This document shows, one piece after another, positions 30,929 to 41,800 of a stretch of DNA of 64,000 bases. The translations under genes were made by a program, and so were the position numbers. The notes beneath the pieces were generated by a model. That model saw only the letters and a list, made by a program, of their open reading frames with translations. It searched no databases and was not told the DNA's origin. This DNA is from Daedaleopsis sinensis (taxonomy: Eukaryota; Basidiomycota; Agaricomycetes; Polyporales; Polyporaceae), in NCBI GenBank assembly GCA_033807695.1, contig CM066304.1, positions 1,550,001-1,614,000 on the forward strand. Direction: 5' to 3'. The number at the start of each line of letters is the position of its first letter. The first letter of the stretch is position 1.

Positions 30929-33879
30929 TGCCACAGACACAGTGTCCGGCAATATAATTGTACATGTACACAGTCTATGCATGAGCTCTAGTCATAGGTT
31001 GTTAAGCAGTAAATGTAGCTCCTAGAGCCACATAGCAGTGAACACATTCATGCAGAAATAGAGGTTTTAGAGGGTAATTAGAGTACATGAAGGGCAGGAG
31101 GAGAGGATGGTAATACCGGATGATTTTGTGGATCAATTGCCATGATATCTATACCGTTAGAAAGATACATGCTGTGGTTTTCCAGCAGTATATTTACCAT
31201 CAGTGCACATCACGAACTGCTCATTATATTTAGGATGGAACACCTCTGTGGCTGAAGTATTAGTTGCCTCCTATATATAGCTCTTGATATTTTATGGCCA
31301 GGAACCATAGCCACCCTACATCTAGTATATATGTAGAGTGTATTCCAAAAAAACTGGAAAGAATTCTGACCATAATTAGTGGAGATACACTGACCCCTCC
31401 TCCTTATGGGGCAGGGAAAGTATATCTCCCCAACCACTGGATCAAATTTTATGATCATAGACTTGTTGGAGAGTGCTCTTGTACTGTATTTTAGGAAGAT
31501 AGAACACTCATATGTCCACCTAGAACTAAGTAGGCTATACCCCATTGAAAACCTGCATTTATGCCTATCAGGCTGCAATTTATAGCATGCATGTAGCTGG
31601 AGTATACCCCCTCTATTGTGCGCTTGAATGGCCCTTACAATACCTTTCCAATGCACCTACAACCATCCAAATCCATCCAGAATTGAGGGAGCAATAGTGG
31701 AACCAATCCCCCACCTATAGTAGCCCCCCAGCAAATTACCTAATCAGGTGCAGGAGGTGTGGGAATGCTGGAACGAAAATAAGCGCCCAAAGGCGCGCCC
31801 AGGACGGGCCTAATAGTGCTAACAACTATAGAGATAAGCCTTTGATGTGCTTAATTTGCCAGATATCAAGCATTTTGTGCCCTTTTGCCTAATTGGGTTT
31901 GCCAAGCTGATGGTGCCCAGGACCTCCCCAGGGCTTCGTAATACATCATATGCCCTGCCTGTTCCTATTGCAATAAGGCTTAGACAAAGTACCTGTTCGT
32001 AATACATCAGAACTACAACAGCTGCTGTCGAGGCCGGGATCGTTCTCTCGACCGTTGCAGCGACTCTGATTCCCACTCGCAGAACAAACGCCCCCGCCAT
32101 TCTTCGCATGTCCAGCCTGGGCTCCCGCACCCACCCACCGGAGCTCAAGTTCCCCGTTTGGACCCCGCTGGCACCAACCACATCGAGTTGAACACCGACG
32201 AGGATAGTCCCCGAGCCCCGAGCGGCTGGATTATCCTCATGATGAAGCTGCGCCCCAACTCTTCGTACGTACCCTGATCAACATTGGATACTAGCTGACT
32301 GTATGCGTCTATTGTAGGGTCGAACAGCGCAAGGATGATGGGTATCAAGCATGGTATGACAGCAGTCGCGAGACAGTGCGCAATGTCGGGCACTTTACGC
32401 GCTTCGAGCGTGTCCTCCGCAACGGCCTCAAACACTGGACTACGGAGCTGAAAGAACAACCCTGGGTGTACGTAATTAGCATATAGTCTGTGATTGGTCA
32501 CTGACCGACAACGTTGTAGGAAATCGCAACGTTACGACAGCCGTGTCGAAGATATGCTCGTATTCGAGATACTCCTGAAGAGATTCGACGGCCTCAATGA
32601 GCACGTACCGGAGCTCTACAGGTATCCCGATGTTGTGAAGCGCATTGCCGCATTTGTATGTCGTCTTCATAACCTCATGGCTCACAGCTAACACACCTCG
32701 GTCTCAGCTCGATTCTATGCTCAGCAAGACACGAAGCGATGATCTTGCGAGGTTGAACAAGGGCCTCTTCAAGTGCATAGAAGGTGTCACCCACCCTGAC
32801 ATATACGTCGATGTCCGTGGCTTCAACGACCCCATTCTCGCGCGTGAGCTATCCCCGCCCGACTGGCTCGATGAATTTGACGAGGATCCCGCGAGGTAGT
32901 ACATCGCGCGCGACATCGTTGTACGTCGCTAACCTTTCCTTTTCGAGATTGTGTGCGCAAGTCCAAAACGGCAAGAAGTTCTACGAGTCGGGATGCTTGC
33001 CGTCTTTCTTGTTCAACCTCGACAAGTACGACCCCGATGTGCCGATGGCTGGATTTCTTGAAGGCTCCACGCTCAATAGGGTGCCGACTCTTTCGTGTTT
33101 GTTTGCCCGCCGGTACTCAGCTAACGTCATCTATGCCAGGCGATCACCCTCATCTACAACGGCCCCAGCGCGGTGTTCCCCAACAGTTGTGCCGCCGGAA
33201 AATCCCAGAAGGGTCAGCGATCGATTGCGAAGAAGTATGGTGTCACCGAGCTCACTGTAGAGGCCGTCATCTACGTTGCTGGGTTGGTATGTACCAAATA
33301 GTCATGTCCGCTGTACTGTCAGCTACTAACTATTTTACACAGGTCAGGCATGTTCTATGCACATCGGCAGAGTGGAAGGAGAAGGACGGCAAGTATAACA
33401 TCGCTCAAATGACAGAGAAGATCAAAAACATCTGTCTGCGTAACCCACAACGCATGTCCACCATCATGTCGTCCTATTCCGCGTATGTTAAACATCACTA
33501 ACCTTTATACGTCGCAAGTACTGACTAAATGGCCCGGGTAGGAAACTGTTCGGGAAGACGAACACGAGCGACGCCCTCGACGAGGACATTGAGCACAACA
33601 CGACATACGCCCGCATGATGGCATGGGAAGGTAACGAAATCGCTGACGCGCCGGGCGCACTTTACGACTTCGCCTTACAACTCCGTCAACCATCGATGGC
33701 CCCGGATGACGAGAGCGACGACATTAACCAAGTTGCCGGTCCTTCAGGAACAACTCACGGTGAAGGCGAAGAACCAGACCATGAGGAACCCGCGGACGAC
33801 GGCGACGACGACCGTGACGCGCTCCATGACTAGGTTACCCGGTGCGAACACCGCTCCCGACAACCAGGCTTGCGCCTAG

Positions 33880-34125
33880 GCTCACCTCGCGCCCTCGCTG
33901 CTTCTAACTCGAATCTGCTGCGCCCGATGCGTACTTGCTACTCTTGCCTCGCGCTCGTGCCACTCTCACCTCGCCCCCGTGCAGCGCCGTATCTCGCGCC
34001 GACGTCGCGCCCTTGCTACTCTCGCCTCGCGCCCTTGCTACTCTCGCCTCGCGCCCTCGCTACTCTCGCCTCGCGCCCTCGCTGCTTTCGCCTCACGCCC
34101 TCGCTGCTTTCGCCTCACGCCCATC
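33880..34125 (+). repeat. 22-bp GC-rich minisatellite
   Basis: Units of the type CCTCGCGCCCTTGCTACTCTCG repeat five to six times at 34003-34125, with more decayed copies from 33880. It lies between the ORF2 stop and the right end of element 2. Late units change TACTCTCG to TGCTTTCG and CGCG to CACG. Confidence 0.85.
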
Positions 34126-34996
34126 AGCAGATGTGCGAAAAGCTTAGAAGCTTACCGCACTTATTGAGATTTGGCTGCTTCTGCCATGATCAGCCCACTG
34201 CATTGCTGCATGTCGTCAGATTGGGTCGAAACGTGGTACAAACATGGCCAAGCATGATGCGGTTCTGTGTGCAAAGTTTCGCGATGAGCGGTCAAGATGG
34301 CGCGGAGTCACAGATGGTTCATTGTTGGGGAGAGAAAAGCGGTATTTAAGCTGCGATAAGTGCGCTTACTGATTAACACCTTATCTACGCTTATTTGGCT
34401 GAAATAAGCGCCACTAAGCGCAATAAGCTTTTCGCGGGTCTGCTGATGCCCTCGCTGCTTTCGTCTCGCGGCGCCGCGGCGCCGTTGCTCCTCTCACCTC
34501 GCCTTCACTTCTTTTGTCCCCCTTCCTCCAACGCCTCTCACTGCTCTCGAATACAGTCGCATCCAGCAACTCATCACCCTGTATACGCAATATCATACCC
34601 TGACCTCGATGTAAATTAGAGTCGCCCCAATGATATTTGGGTGCGCCATCTTTAGAACTGTCTTTGCCCGTGTGTCCGACCGTCTAGCCGAGCACGTAGT
34701 ATATGAAGTACTAGACAATACACAACCCGCGCCTGACCATAGCACTTGCCCCATCCCATCAGACCCGCCCATACATGCTCGTCCCCGACCATAGCTCCAC
34801 TGGCCGCCGCCCATTGCCCACCGGGCCCTCACCACTGCTTGACCATACCCGACCAAACCCGCCTGTATGAGCCCCTACGTATGGTCTTAGTAGCTGCCCC
34901 TGGCCATAACCGACCAGCTTCGTAGGTACCTGATGCCATCGGTCATACTAGACATGTCTGACCATTTGCCGTCATTAATGGCCAATCGCACAACCC
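34126..34996. other. Right subterminal region of element 2
   Basis: No gene. 34340-34440 holds clustered AAGCGC/GCGCTT motifs. 34720-34975 holds repeated GACCATA, CGACCA and TGGTC motifs like those inside the left end. These may be transposase-binding sites. Confidence 0.45.
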
Positions 34997-35010
34997 TTTT
35001 GCTGATGATC

Positions 35011-35852
35011 CCGGGGATGGCAGATACACGCTGCCTGTAGAGGGCCGCGAGATCTGTCCATCATACCGGTTCTGATACAACTGCATCGAATGCTGATAGT
35101 TACTGGTTATCACTGTCTCAACTACCATCTTCCATGCATTCAACAACAAGTACCGCTTCTTCAGCCCACGGTCGTCGACTAGATGGGACCGTCCCCTATA
35201 GACCCGGAAAAATATGGTGAGCTGGCGTTCTTGTCCATCTACGAGAAATCAGAGCATCACACCTGCTGCTGCTATGTTATTACTGACATTTGCCAGTCGT
35301 CTCGGTAGGTGACTCAGGAGATTGGAACGCCAGCATCGCCTCGATCAAGAAGTCGTCACGGTAGGAAGATGCCCACCGTGACGATTTCAGTCCGTTTCCT
35401 CATATCTCCGGCTGGGCTATTCGGCTCTACCGTGTGACGGAAGCTCAGGAGCATCACAGGTATGTCCATCTTGCATGTACTTCTGCCGCCCCAGGCTTGC
35501 CTTTGAGGGGCAGAATGCCAGGACCGGGCACTTCATCTCCGCCTCTGTTCATCGGAGGAAGGCCGCTGCAGCTGAGTGTCATATCATTCGAGGCGGCGTT
35601 CCATTCCTCTAATTTTACTGAAGCACATGCGGTCTCAATGACACCGCAATCATGTTGTGCCTGCCGATGAACACAGTTCCAAGCGAGCATTCCCAATACG
35701 AGTTCTATAACTCTTAGACGTGTTTGTTGTTGTATGCAAACACAGGTATGAGGTGGCATCATATCCGAGTCTGGCACAGTATAAGATGGGCTCAACTGTT
35801 CGTGAACTTTAGGACCGCCGGTCATAGTATACCCACTCCCTCATCGGCCGAC
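35011..35852. other. No supported gene
   Basis: The open frames here (for example minus strand 35825-35454) carry no recognisable motif. The right end should contain the promoter of the secreted-protein gene. Confidence 0.4.
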
Positions 35853-36443
35853 ATGTTCGAAACATACCCATATCTCGCCCTCGCCCTCGCCTTCTTCGCT
35901 CGTGGTCACGCCCTCCCCAATGTGTCTTCGTCCTCCACTGCCATCCCGACAAGCCCAGTCAGCCTGACTCCCACCCTCATTGGTATTGGGCGGTCTGACC
36001 CGATGTCTCTCGGGCTGATTCCTCTTGCTCTTCCGCTCCCGAAATCCGTGCTCGCAGTCCTCCTCCCTCAAGGCGGTGGCCTGAACGCAACCTCCACCAA
36101 TGGCACGTCGCTGGCGAAATCACCCTCGGCCGTGTCTCCTTCCCCCGATGTCGCAGACCCTGCGACACTCCTCCTATGCCAGAACACAGATTGCGGAGGA
36201 TGCCTAGGGTTTGACCTGAACTCAGCGCCCGCTGACGAGTGTCTCTCCCCATCGTACTCCGAGTCGGGCTTCCCGTTCTATTCGGTCGCTATCAGCCAGC
36301 CGAGTGACAACGGCCTGCCATTTGGTGTTCTTGTGAGCCCGGGCGGATGCACGGAGTTCTCTTACATTCCCTCCGTGAACACCTGTTACGGCGTGCCAAA
36401 CCCCGGTCCGTTCAAGGAGTTTGCAATCGATGACGGCAACTAA
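35853..36443 (+). CDS. Small secreted protein, unknown family
   Basis: A single exon of 196 aa. Residues 1 to about 22 form a secretion signal (MFETYPYLALALAFFARGHA, likely cleaved after an A-L-P segment). The mature part starts with about 110 Ser/Thr/Pro/Leu-rich residues, then a Cys-containing module: CQNTDCGGCLGFDLNS, ADECLSPSY, GGCTEFSY and NTCYGVPNPG, seven cysteines that could form disulphides plus one unpaired. There are N-glycosylation sequons in NVSS and NATSTNGTS. I recognise no named family. The size, signal and Cys pattern resemble basidiomycete small secreted or effector-like proteins. The start ATG is the first one directly before the signal peptide; an upstream in-frame ATG at 35724 would bury the signal. 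Confidence 0.72.
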   Translation: MFETYPYLALALAFFARGHALPNVSSSSTAIPTSPVSLTPTLIGIGRSDPMSLGLIPLALPLPKSVLAVLLPQGGGLNATSTNGTSLAKSPSAVSPSPDVADPATLLLCQNTDCGGCLGFDLNSAPADECLSPSYSESGFPFYSVAISQPSDNGLPFGVLVSPGGCTEFSYIPSVNTCYGVPNPGPFKEFAIDDGN

Positions 36444-37341
36444 TCAGGCTACGTGCACTGTAAGCTCTTTCTATTGACCATTTTCCGGCATGAGAACAAG
36501 TTTGACTCACCACCTTCTCGTAGATGCTGCTGCTCGCAACACCCCGAGAGTCATTCCGAGCCGCGGTATAACCCGCTTTCACACGGACAAGGATGGACTT
36601 GATGGACAAAGTTTCTGAGCTGCAGTGCAGTGACCGTGATGCGAGTCGATTTTCCTCCATATGATGCAGGTGCTTTACTTCCATATCACGCTCAGCTTGT
36701 ATGTGTCATCCGCAAGTTTGTTGGTCATCCGTTGCGCTGTTGGATTTTGAATTATGCCCAAACCCTGCGCTGTCGTAAACCCTTGCTTCTTTGTACTTCT
36801 TCAGCTAGTCGAAGAGGTAATGTTCTCCTAAGCCATGGTAATCCGTCAAGCGCACCTGCAGCGATAGTCGCGCAACTCCGCCACGGCTCGTAGCAAGCTA
36901 CTTACACACGATCTTCAGTTCGAATTTCTGTTGAGACTCGAGGCAACGAGTGCTGACACATAGCGTTTCCCTCCAGCGACATTGCTTACTATAGGTTCCC
37001 TTCATATGCTAGCATCTTCCACGCGACGCGCGACGCGCACACTCGGAGTCCGATGCTCTCGTTATTCCGACTTCCTGGGAGATCTCGCTAAGACTCCAGT
37101 AGCAGCACAGGTCACCTGCCAGTTCTCAGATCCAGCTGACCATTAGGATCGTCTGGATTTGCAGGACGGTCGGCGTGTTGCTCATGTTCGCGCGCTTTCG
37201 AGACGATCGCTTGGAGATTGACCAAGGATTGACATCGACATAAAAGCCAGGGTGAGTACTATCGATGAGCCACTGCCCATCTGGCGAATTCTAACCGTAT
37301 CAAGTTCCCTCTCACCCCATCTGGCCCCTACTACTCTGACC
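36444..37341. promoter_or_regulatory. Intergenic region upstream of the GST gene
   Basis: No gene is recognised in about 900 bp. An ACATAAAAGC TATA-like box at 37238-37247 lies about 100 bp before the GST start and is a reasonable promoter candidate. Confidence 0.4.
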
Positions 37342-38159
37342 ATGGTCCTGAAGCTCTACGGAAACCCCGCTTCGACTTGCACTAACCGCGTGCGCACAGT
37401 CGCAGAGGAGCTCGGTGTCACCTACGAGTTTGTCCTGGTCGACTTCGCCAAGGGCGAGCACAAGGCGCCTGAATACGTCGCCATTCAGCCCTTTGGCCAA
37501 GTCCCATACCTCGATGACGACGGCTTCAAGGTGTACGAGAGCCGCGCCATCTGCCGCTACCTCGCGCTCAAGTACGGCGGGATCGGCAAGTTGATCCCGG
37601 ACCCGACCGACTTCCAGAAGACGGGGTTGTTCGAGCAGGCGGCAAGCATCGAGCAGTCGAGCTTCGATGTGTTCGCCAGCCAGCTCGCATGGGAGAACGT
37701 CTTCAAGCCGTGCGTGCATAGATGTGATCGAATATGAAGTTATCATGCTAATCTTGGCTGCGTAGAATGTTCGGTCTGACCGCCGACAAGGAGTACGTGG
37801 AGCGGCTCACGAAGAATCTCGAGGGAAAGCTCGCGGTATATGATGTCATCCTCGGAAAGACCAAGTTCCTCGCCGGTGATGTGAGTAGTTTCGACTATGC
37901 AATTTGCTTTCGCCGTGCTTACGATCGGCGAACAGGAAATCACCCTCGCCGACCTCTTCCACCTTCCATACGGCGCACTCTTCCCAAAGCAGAACATTGA
38001 TCTCCTAGAATCAGGCAAGTTCCCCAATGTTACACGGTAAGCTATCTTCCATGGGCTTTAATCCGTGTTATAAAGAGATCCTCTGACGAGGTACCACTAC
38101 GTAGGTGGTGGAAGGACGTCTCGTCCCGTGCTTCCTGGAAGAAGGTGACGTCGCAGTGA
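37342..38159 (+). CDS. Glutathione S-transferase, phi type
   Basis: The enzyme conjugates glutathione to electrophiles in the cytosol. There are four exons (37342-37709, 37766-37880, 37936-38036, 38105-38159; 639 nt, 212 aa), a normal GST length. The N-terminal thioredoxin-like domain has MVLKLYGNPASTCTNRVRTV, with Ser/Thr/Cys at the catalytic position (phi and Ure2p-like enzymes use Ser), a cis-proline motif in FGQVPYLDDDG and the glutathione-contacting YESRAICRYLA. The all-helical C-terminal domain contains the N-capping/hydrophobic staple region (FLAGDEITLADLFHLPYG) split by the second intron. It ends WWKDVSSRASWKKV, typical of the class. Phi-class GSTs are expanded in wood-decay basidiomycetes for handling plant extractives, which is family knowledge and not shown here. 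Confidence 0.92.
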
Positions 38160-38369
38160 GTGGACAGGGTCGGGGACGACCTGGATCAAATCTTCAAGGC
38201 TGTAATACTACGTATGCGGATTCAATGGATTTCACCAACATAGCACTATCTCGGAGCTAGCTCATGTTATAGTGAACTTGCAATAAGTTTGTGCTGAGTG
38301 GAATCGACATTTCCCTTACCATTCCGGGCTGTCAAAGAGTATAATGGTTCGTAAGCTTCTTGAAATCGT

Positions 38370-38467
38370 GGCCCAATGGTCTAGTAGTATGATTCGCGCT
38401 TCGGGTTTACCGCCCTGCTTAACAAGCAATGATGCGCGAGGTCCCGGGTTCAATTCCCGGTTGGGCC
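38370..38467 (+). tRNA. tRNA-Pro (CGG) with intron, copy 2
   Basis: Same fold and anticodon as copy 1 at 7027-7125, and nearly identical including the intron, which is one nucleotide shorter near its 3' end. A CTTTTTG pol III terminator follows at once. The gypsy element begins 27 bp after the tRNA. Confidence 0.9.
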
Positions 38468-38494
38468 CTTTTTGTGACATTTCCGCACTGTGAC

Positions 38495-38774
38495 TGATAC
38501 GCCCTTGGCTAGGACGAAGACAGACTAGAGTTGGGTGACAATGTACCAATCCGAAGCTGGGGACTCTACCCCAGCATCCAGTGGCTTTTATATTGTAGAG
38601 GCCTGTCTACGAGAACAATAACACATGTAGAACAATAAGAACATGAGGCGTGCTACGGAAACCAAGCGGAAAGCACGGAGGCCCGTCGAGGGTCACAGGA
38701 CAATAGCTAAGACAATAACGAATGAAACAGGGTGGGAACGAGGATGAGGCGAGGTAGAACATGTGTTCGTAACA
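38495..38774 (-). repeat. 3' LTR of the gypsy element
   Basis: 280 bp, identical by eye to the copy at 44901-45180. Confidence 0.97.
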
Positions 38775-38790
38775 TTACCCCCCCCTTTAG
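38775..38790 (-). other. Polypurine tract of the gypsy element
   Basis: In sense orientation CTAAAGGGGGGGGTAA directly abuts the 3' LTR. It is the expected primer site for plus-strand DNA synthesis. Confidence 0.85.
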
Positions 38791-38810
38791 CATCGAGTCC
38801 TCGCGATGCC

Positions 38811-41800
38811 TCAGGAGAAAACAAGTGCTCGTACAAGTTGTGAGACTACAGGTTGTATACCGTCGGGACATCTACTTTTCCATTGTTCGTATTTAAGAGT
38901 CCAGTAGTTCCAGTCATCAGTATCGTACACTATCTGTCGATCGTCCTTGTCGTAAGTAGTAAGTAAAAACCGAGCATCCTGGCGAGCGGGTATCGTAACG
39001 TGATAGCGAGGGGCGTTGGGGGTAACCTTGTGGAACTCGGAGATGAGCTTCTTCACGCGCTCGTCCTTGATCAGCATAGAACGTTCCACCCATTGTCGTT
39101 CAGATCGCGGTAGTCCAACCCATTGCACGAAGTACCAGAGCTTTTTCCGAAGGAACTTCGAATCAAGTATCTCCTCGACCTGCTTGTCGGAGTCGAGAAT
39201 GTCCGGTAGGTTTAGGGCTGGTTTGGTCTGATTGGGGAACTCGGATGGGCGATAAGGAGTGAGGAGAACTTCGTTGAACACGTTGTGAAGTGCTTTCCAC
39301 TTGGCCGGAAGTTTTAACCGATATGCACTGGCTCCAACCTTCTCGATGATTTGGAAGGGGCCGAAGCGCTTATCTTCAAACTTCTTCTTGGGTCGGTCTG
39401 TGCGAATGTGGAACGAGTCGAGCAGAACGAAGTCTCCGACCTTGTAGTCGTGAGCTTCTTTCCGATGTTTGTCGTAGTGGCGCTTCATCGCATCCTGGGC
39501 GACAGTGAGTGCCTCTGACGCCTGTTCCCCGATGCGCTTCATCCGATCTGCGAACTGTATTGCAGATTCGTTGACCAGATCCTGCTTGGTCTCGACTCCG
39601 GTGAACGGGTGGTAACCGTGCGTCATGTAGAAGGGTGAGAACCCGGTCGACGAGTGTACCCGATTCCGATACGCGAACGCTGCCAGCGGGAGCCAGTGAA
39701 CCCAGTCGTCTTGGCGGTGGTTGACAAAGATCCGGAGATATGTCTGGATCTCTTGGTTCATGCGTTCGGTTTGACCGTCGGTTTGGGGATGGAAAGCAGT
39801 GCTTGTGTTGGTCTTGACCCCTAACTTCCGGTACAACTCAGTGGTGAATGAGGAAGCGAGTGTGGGTCCTCGATCTGACCATACTCGTTCTGGAAGTCCG
39901 TGCTGGGCGTAGACGTGTTCGATGAACAGATTGGCTTGTCCCTCTGAATCCAATGTCTTTGAGCATGGGATGGCTATGTAGTCCTTTGACTTCATGCATA
40001 CAAAGACAAGGATTGCATCATGACCGTTGCAAAGAGGAAGATCTGTCATGTAGTCCATGGAGACGTACTGCCAGTTCCGAGTGGGGATGGGGTTCGGGTG
40101 TAGCGGCGCTGCACGCGGTTGACGATCAATCTTGACCCGTTGGCACGTGTGACAGCCAGCAACATACTTGCGTACGTCTTTGCGGATGGATGGCCACCAA
40201 TAGGACCGCATGATCATGTCCTGCGTCTTTACTGCACCCGGATGTCCGGCTGAGATCGAGTCATGATGTGCTGCGATTACACGACCGCGAAGTTCCGTGT
40301 GATTTGGAACGACCAACTTCCCCCTCCTGTAGATCAAGCCGTCCTCGGCTGATTCCAGGTCTTCCGATTGGCCTAGTTTCTCGACGATAGAGCGATCGTA
40401 CAGAGACACATGTTTAAGGCACAAGTCGTGAAGCTCCGAAGCGCCGTCAACCGTATGCGTAGCATTGAACCAGTGCTCTGGCAACATGATGACGTCCTCC
40501 TGTGGCACTTCGGAGTCCATGTGATCAGCTCGACGTGAGAGAGCATCCGGTTTCCCCATACTACGACCAGGCTTGTGTGACAAGGTGAAGTGGTAATTGG
40601 CGAGTTCTGTGTGCCATCGTGCTTGACGGGGGTTAAGCCGCTGCGGTTTGCGGAAGTATTCGAGATTCTTGTGATCATTATGAATCTCGAATGGTTGACG
40701 TGCACTCTGGAGGAAATGACGCCATTCCTGGAGTGCCAGCATTACCGCGAGCATTTCACGATCCCAGATCTCGTAGCCGCGCTGAGCGGGTGTCAGAGAT
40801 TGTGACAGGAACGCGATTGGCTTCCATTGACCATCTTGACACTGGGAAAGTTCTGCTCCGACAGCGTAGTTCGAAGCATCGCATTCTACTCGGAAGGGAT
40901 CTGTGTCATTTGGAATAGCTAACACCGGGGCGCTGGTGATGGCTTTCTTGATCCCTTCAAAAGCGAGCTGCTGTTCCGGACCCCACATCCATTCCGTTAG
41001 ACCCGTGAGACGATTGAGCGGGCTGGCCGTTTTCGAGAAGTCCTTGATGAACCGTCGGTAGAAGTTGGCGAAGCCAAGGAAACTCTGGACGTCCCGTTTG
41101 CACGTGGGGACCGGCCAGTCGGTGACACCTCGGATCTTCCCTGGGTCCATGCGAATTTCCCCAGGGGAGATGATATGACCGAGATATTCTGTTTCCTGTG
41201 TTTCGAATTCGCACTTCTCGGGTTTACACGTGAGACGGTGTTCTCGAAGGATCTGTAGAACTTCCCGGACCGTTTTCCGGTGCTCTGCTAAGTCCATGGA
41301 GAGGATGATGATGTCGTCCAAGTACACAATGACCTTTCCTGTCAGAATAAGATCTCGGAAGATCTCATTCATCATGGTCTGGAACGTGGCCGGGGAGTTC
41401 GTGAGTCCGAAGAACATGACGAGAGGTTCGTACAGCCCACGATTAGTGATGAACGCGGCTTTCTCTTCGTCACCTTCTTTGATCCGGATATTGTTGTATC
41501 CCCAGCGAATGTCCAGCTTTGTGTAGTACTTGGCACCTTTGAGTCGATCAAGGAGTTCGGACATGAGCGGGAGTGGGTACACGTTCTTCTTAGTCATGCT
41601 GTTCAGCTTGCGATAGTCCTGGACTGGTCGCAGCTTCCCATCTTTCTTTTTGACAAAGAAGAACGGTGCTCCCCAGGGCGATTTAGAGGGTCGAATACGT
41701 CCAGTGCTCAATTGTTCCTCCAGGAAGACATCTAAGGCATCCTGCTCGTCTAGGGTCATGGGATAGATCTTTCCACAGTACGGTTTCGCATCCTCGGTCA

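Larger units (their letters stand above)
29453..32027. mobile_element. Long-TIR (foldback-like) element in ORF2 of element 2
   Basis: The left arm of about 930 bp (from 29456 to about 30390) is matched by an inverted right arm (about 31091 to 32023) with scattered differences. TCGAGGCC occurs at 29445-29452 and 32028-32035 as an 8-bp target duplication, and the target reads in frame across it. The termini are imperfect (ACTAGCTGTGG at left, CAGCAGCTGTTG reading in from the right). The element is clearly more AT-rich than its surroundings. No transposase is seen. An 8-bp TSD fits hAT or KDZ-type transposases, and I cannot choose between them. The central 700 bp are unique. Confidence 0.85.
29281..33833 (+). 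pseudogene. ORF2 of element 2, interrupted by a transposon
   Basis: The exons are 29281-29388, 29443-29452 continuing at 32036-32264 (split by the insertion), 32318-32467, 32520-32655, 32708-32895, 32948-33080, 33140-33286, 33343-33482 and 33542-33833. Counting the target duplication once they sum to 1533 nt (510 aa) with every phase consistent, so the gene was intact when the insertion hit. Landmarks parallel ORF2 of element 1: a basic Lys/Pro-rich start, a helical middle (LNEHVPELYRYPDVVKRIAA), PPDWLDEFDED against DRVPEFDNDPEG, LPSFLFNLDKYDP against FLFDEDVVGFYDP, and LIYNGPSAVF against HIMTGPTSAT, then an acidic tail. Sequence divergence is large, so the two elements are old relatives, not recent duplicates. 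An alternative start is the in-frame ATG 29191. Function is unknown. Confidence 0.72.
23642..35010. mobile_element. Element 2: two-gene Plavaka-type DNA transposon
   Basis: GATCATCAGCAAAA at 23642-23655 recurs inverted at 34997-35010. Between them lie a minus-strand Plavaka-type transposase pseudogene and a divergent plus-strand ORF2, the mirror image of element 1. Inside the left end are GATCATGTATGATC (23668-23681) and GGTCGTATATGACC (23740-23753). Inside the right end (34720-34975) are repeated GACCATA/TGGTC motifs. AGCTTCGT is shared in inverted form close to both termini. Without the nested 2.6-kb element it is about 8.8 kb. The target duplication is not obvious. Confidence 0.7.

Noticed and set aside
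33880..34125. CRISPR-like array.
   Set aside because: The repeats are directly tandem without spacers, and the organism is a fungus. It is a minisatellite.
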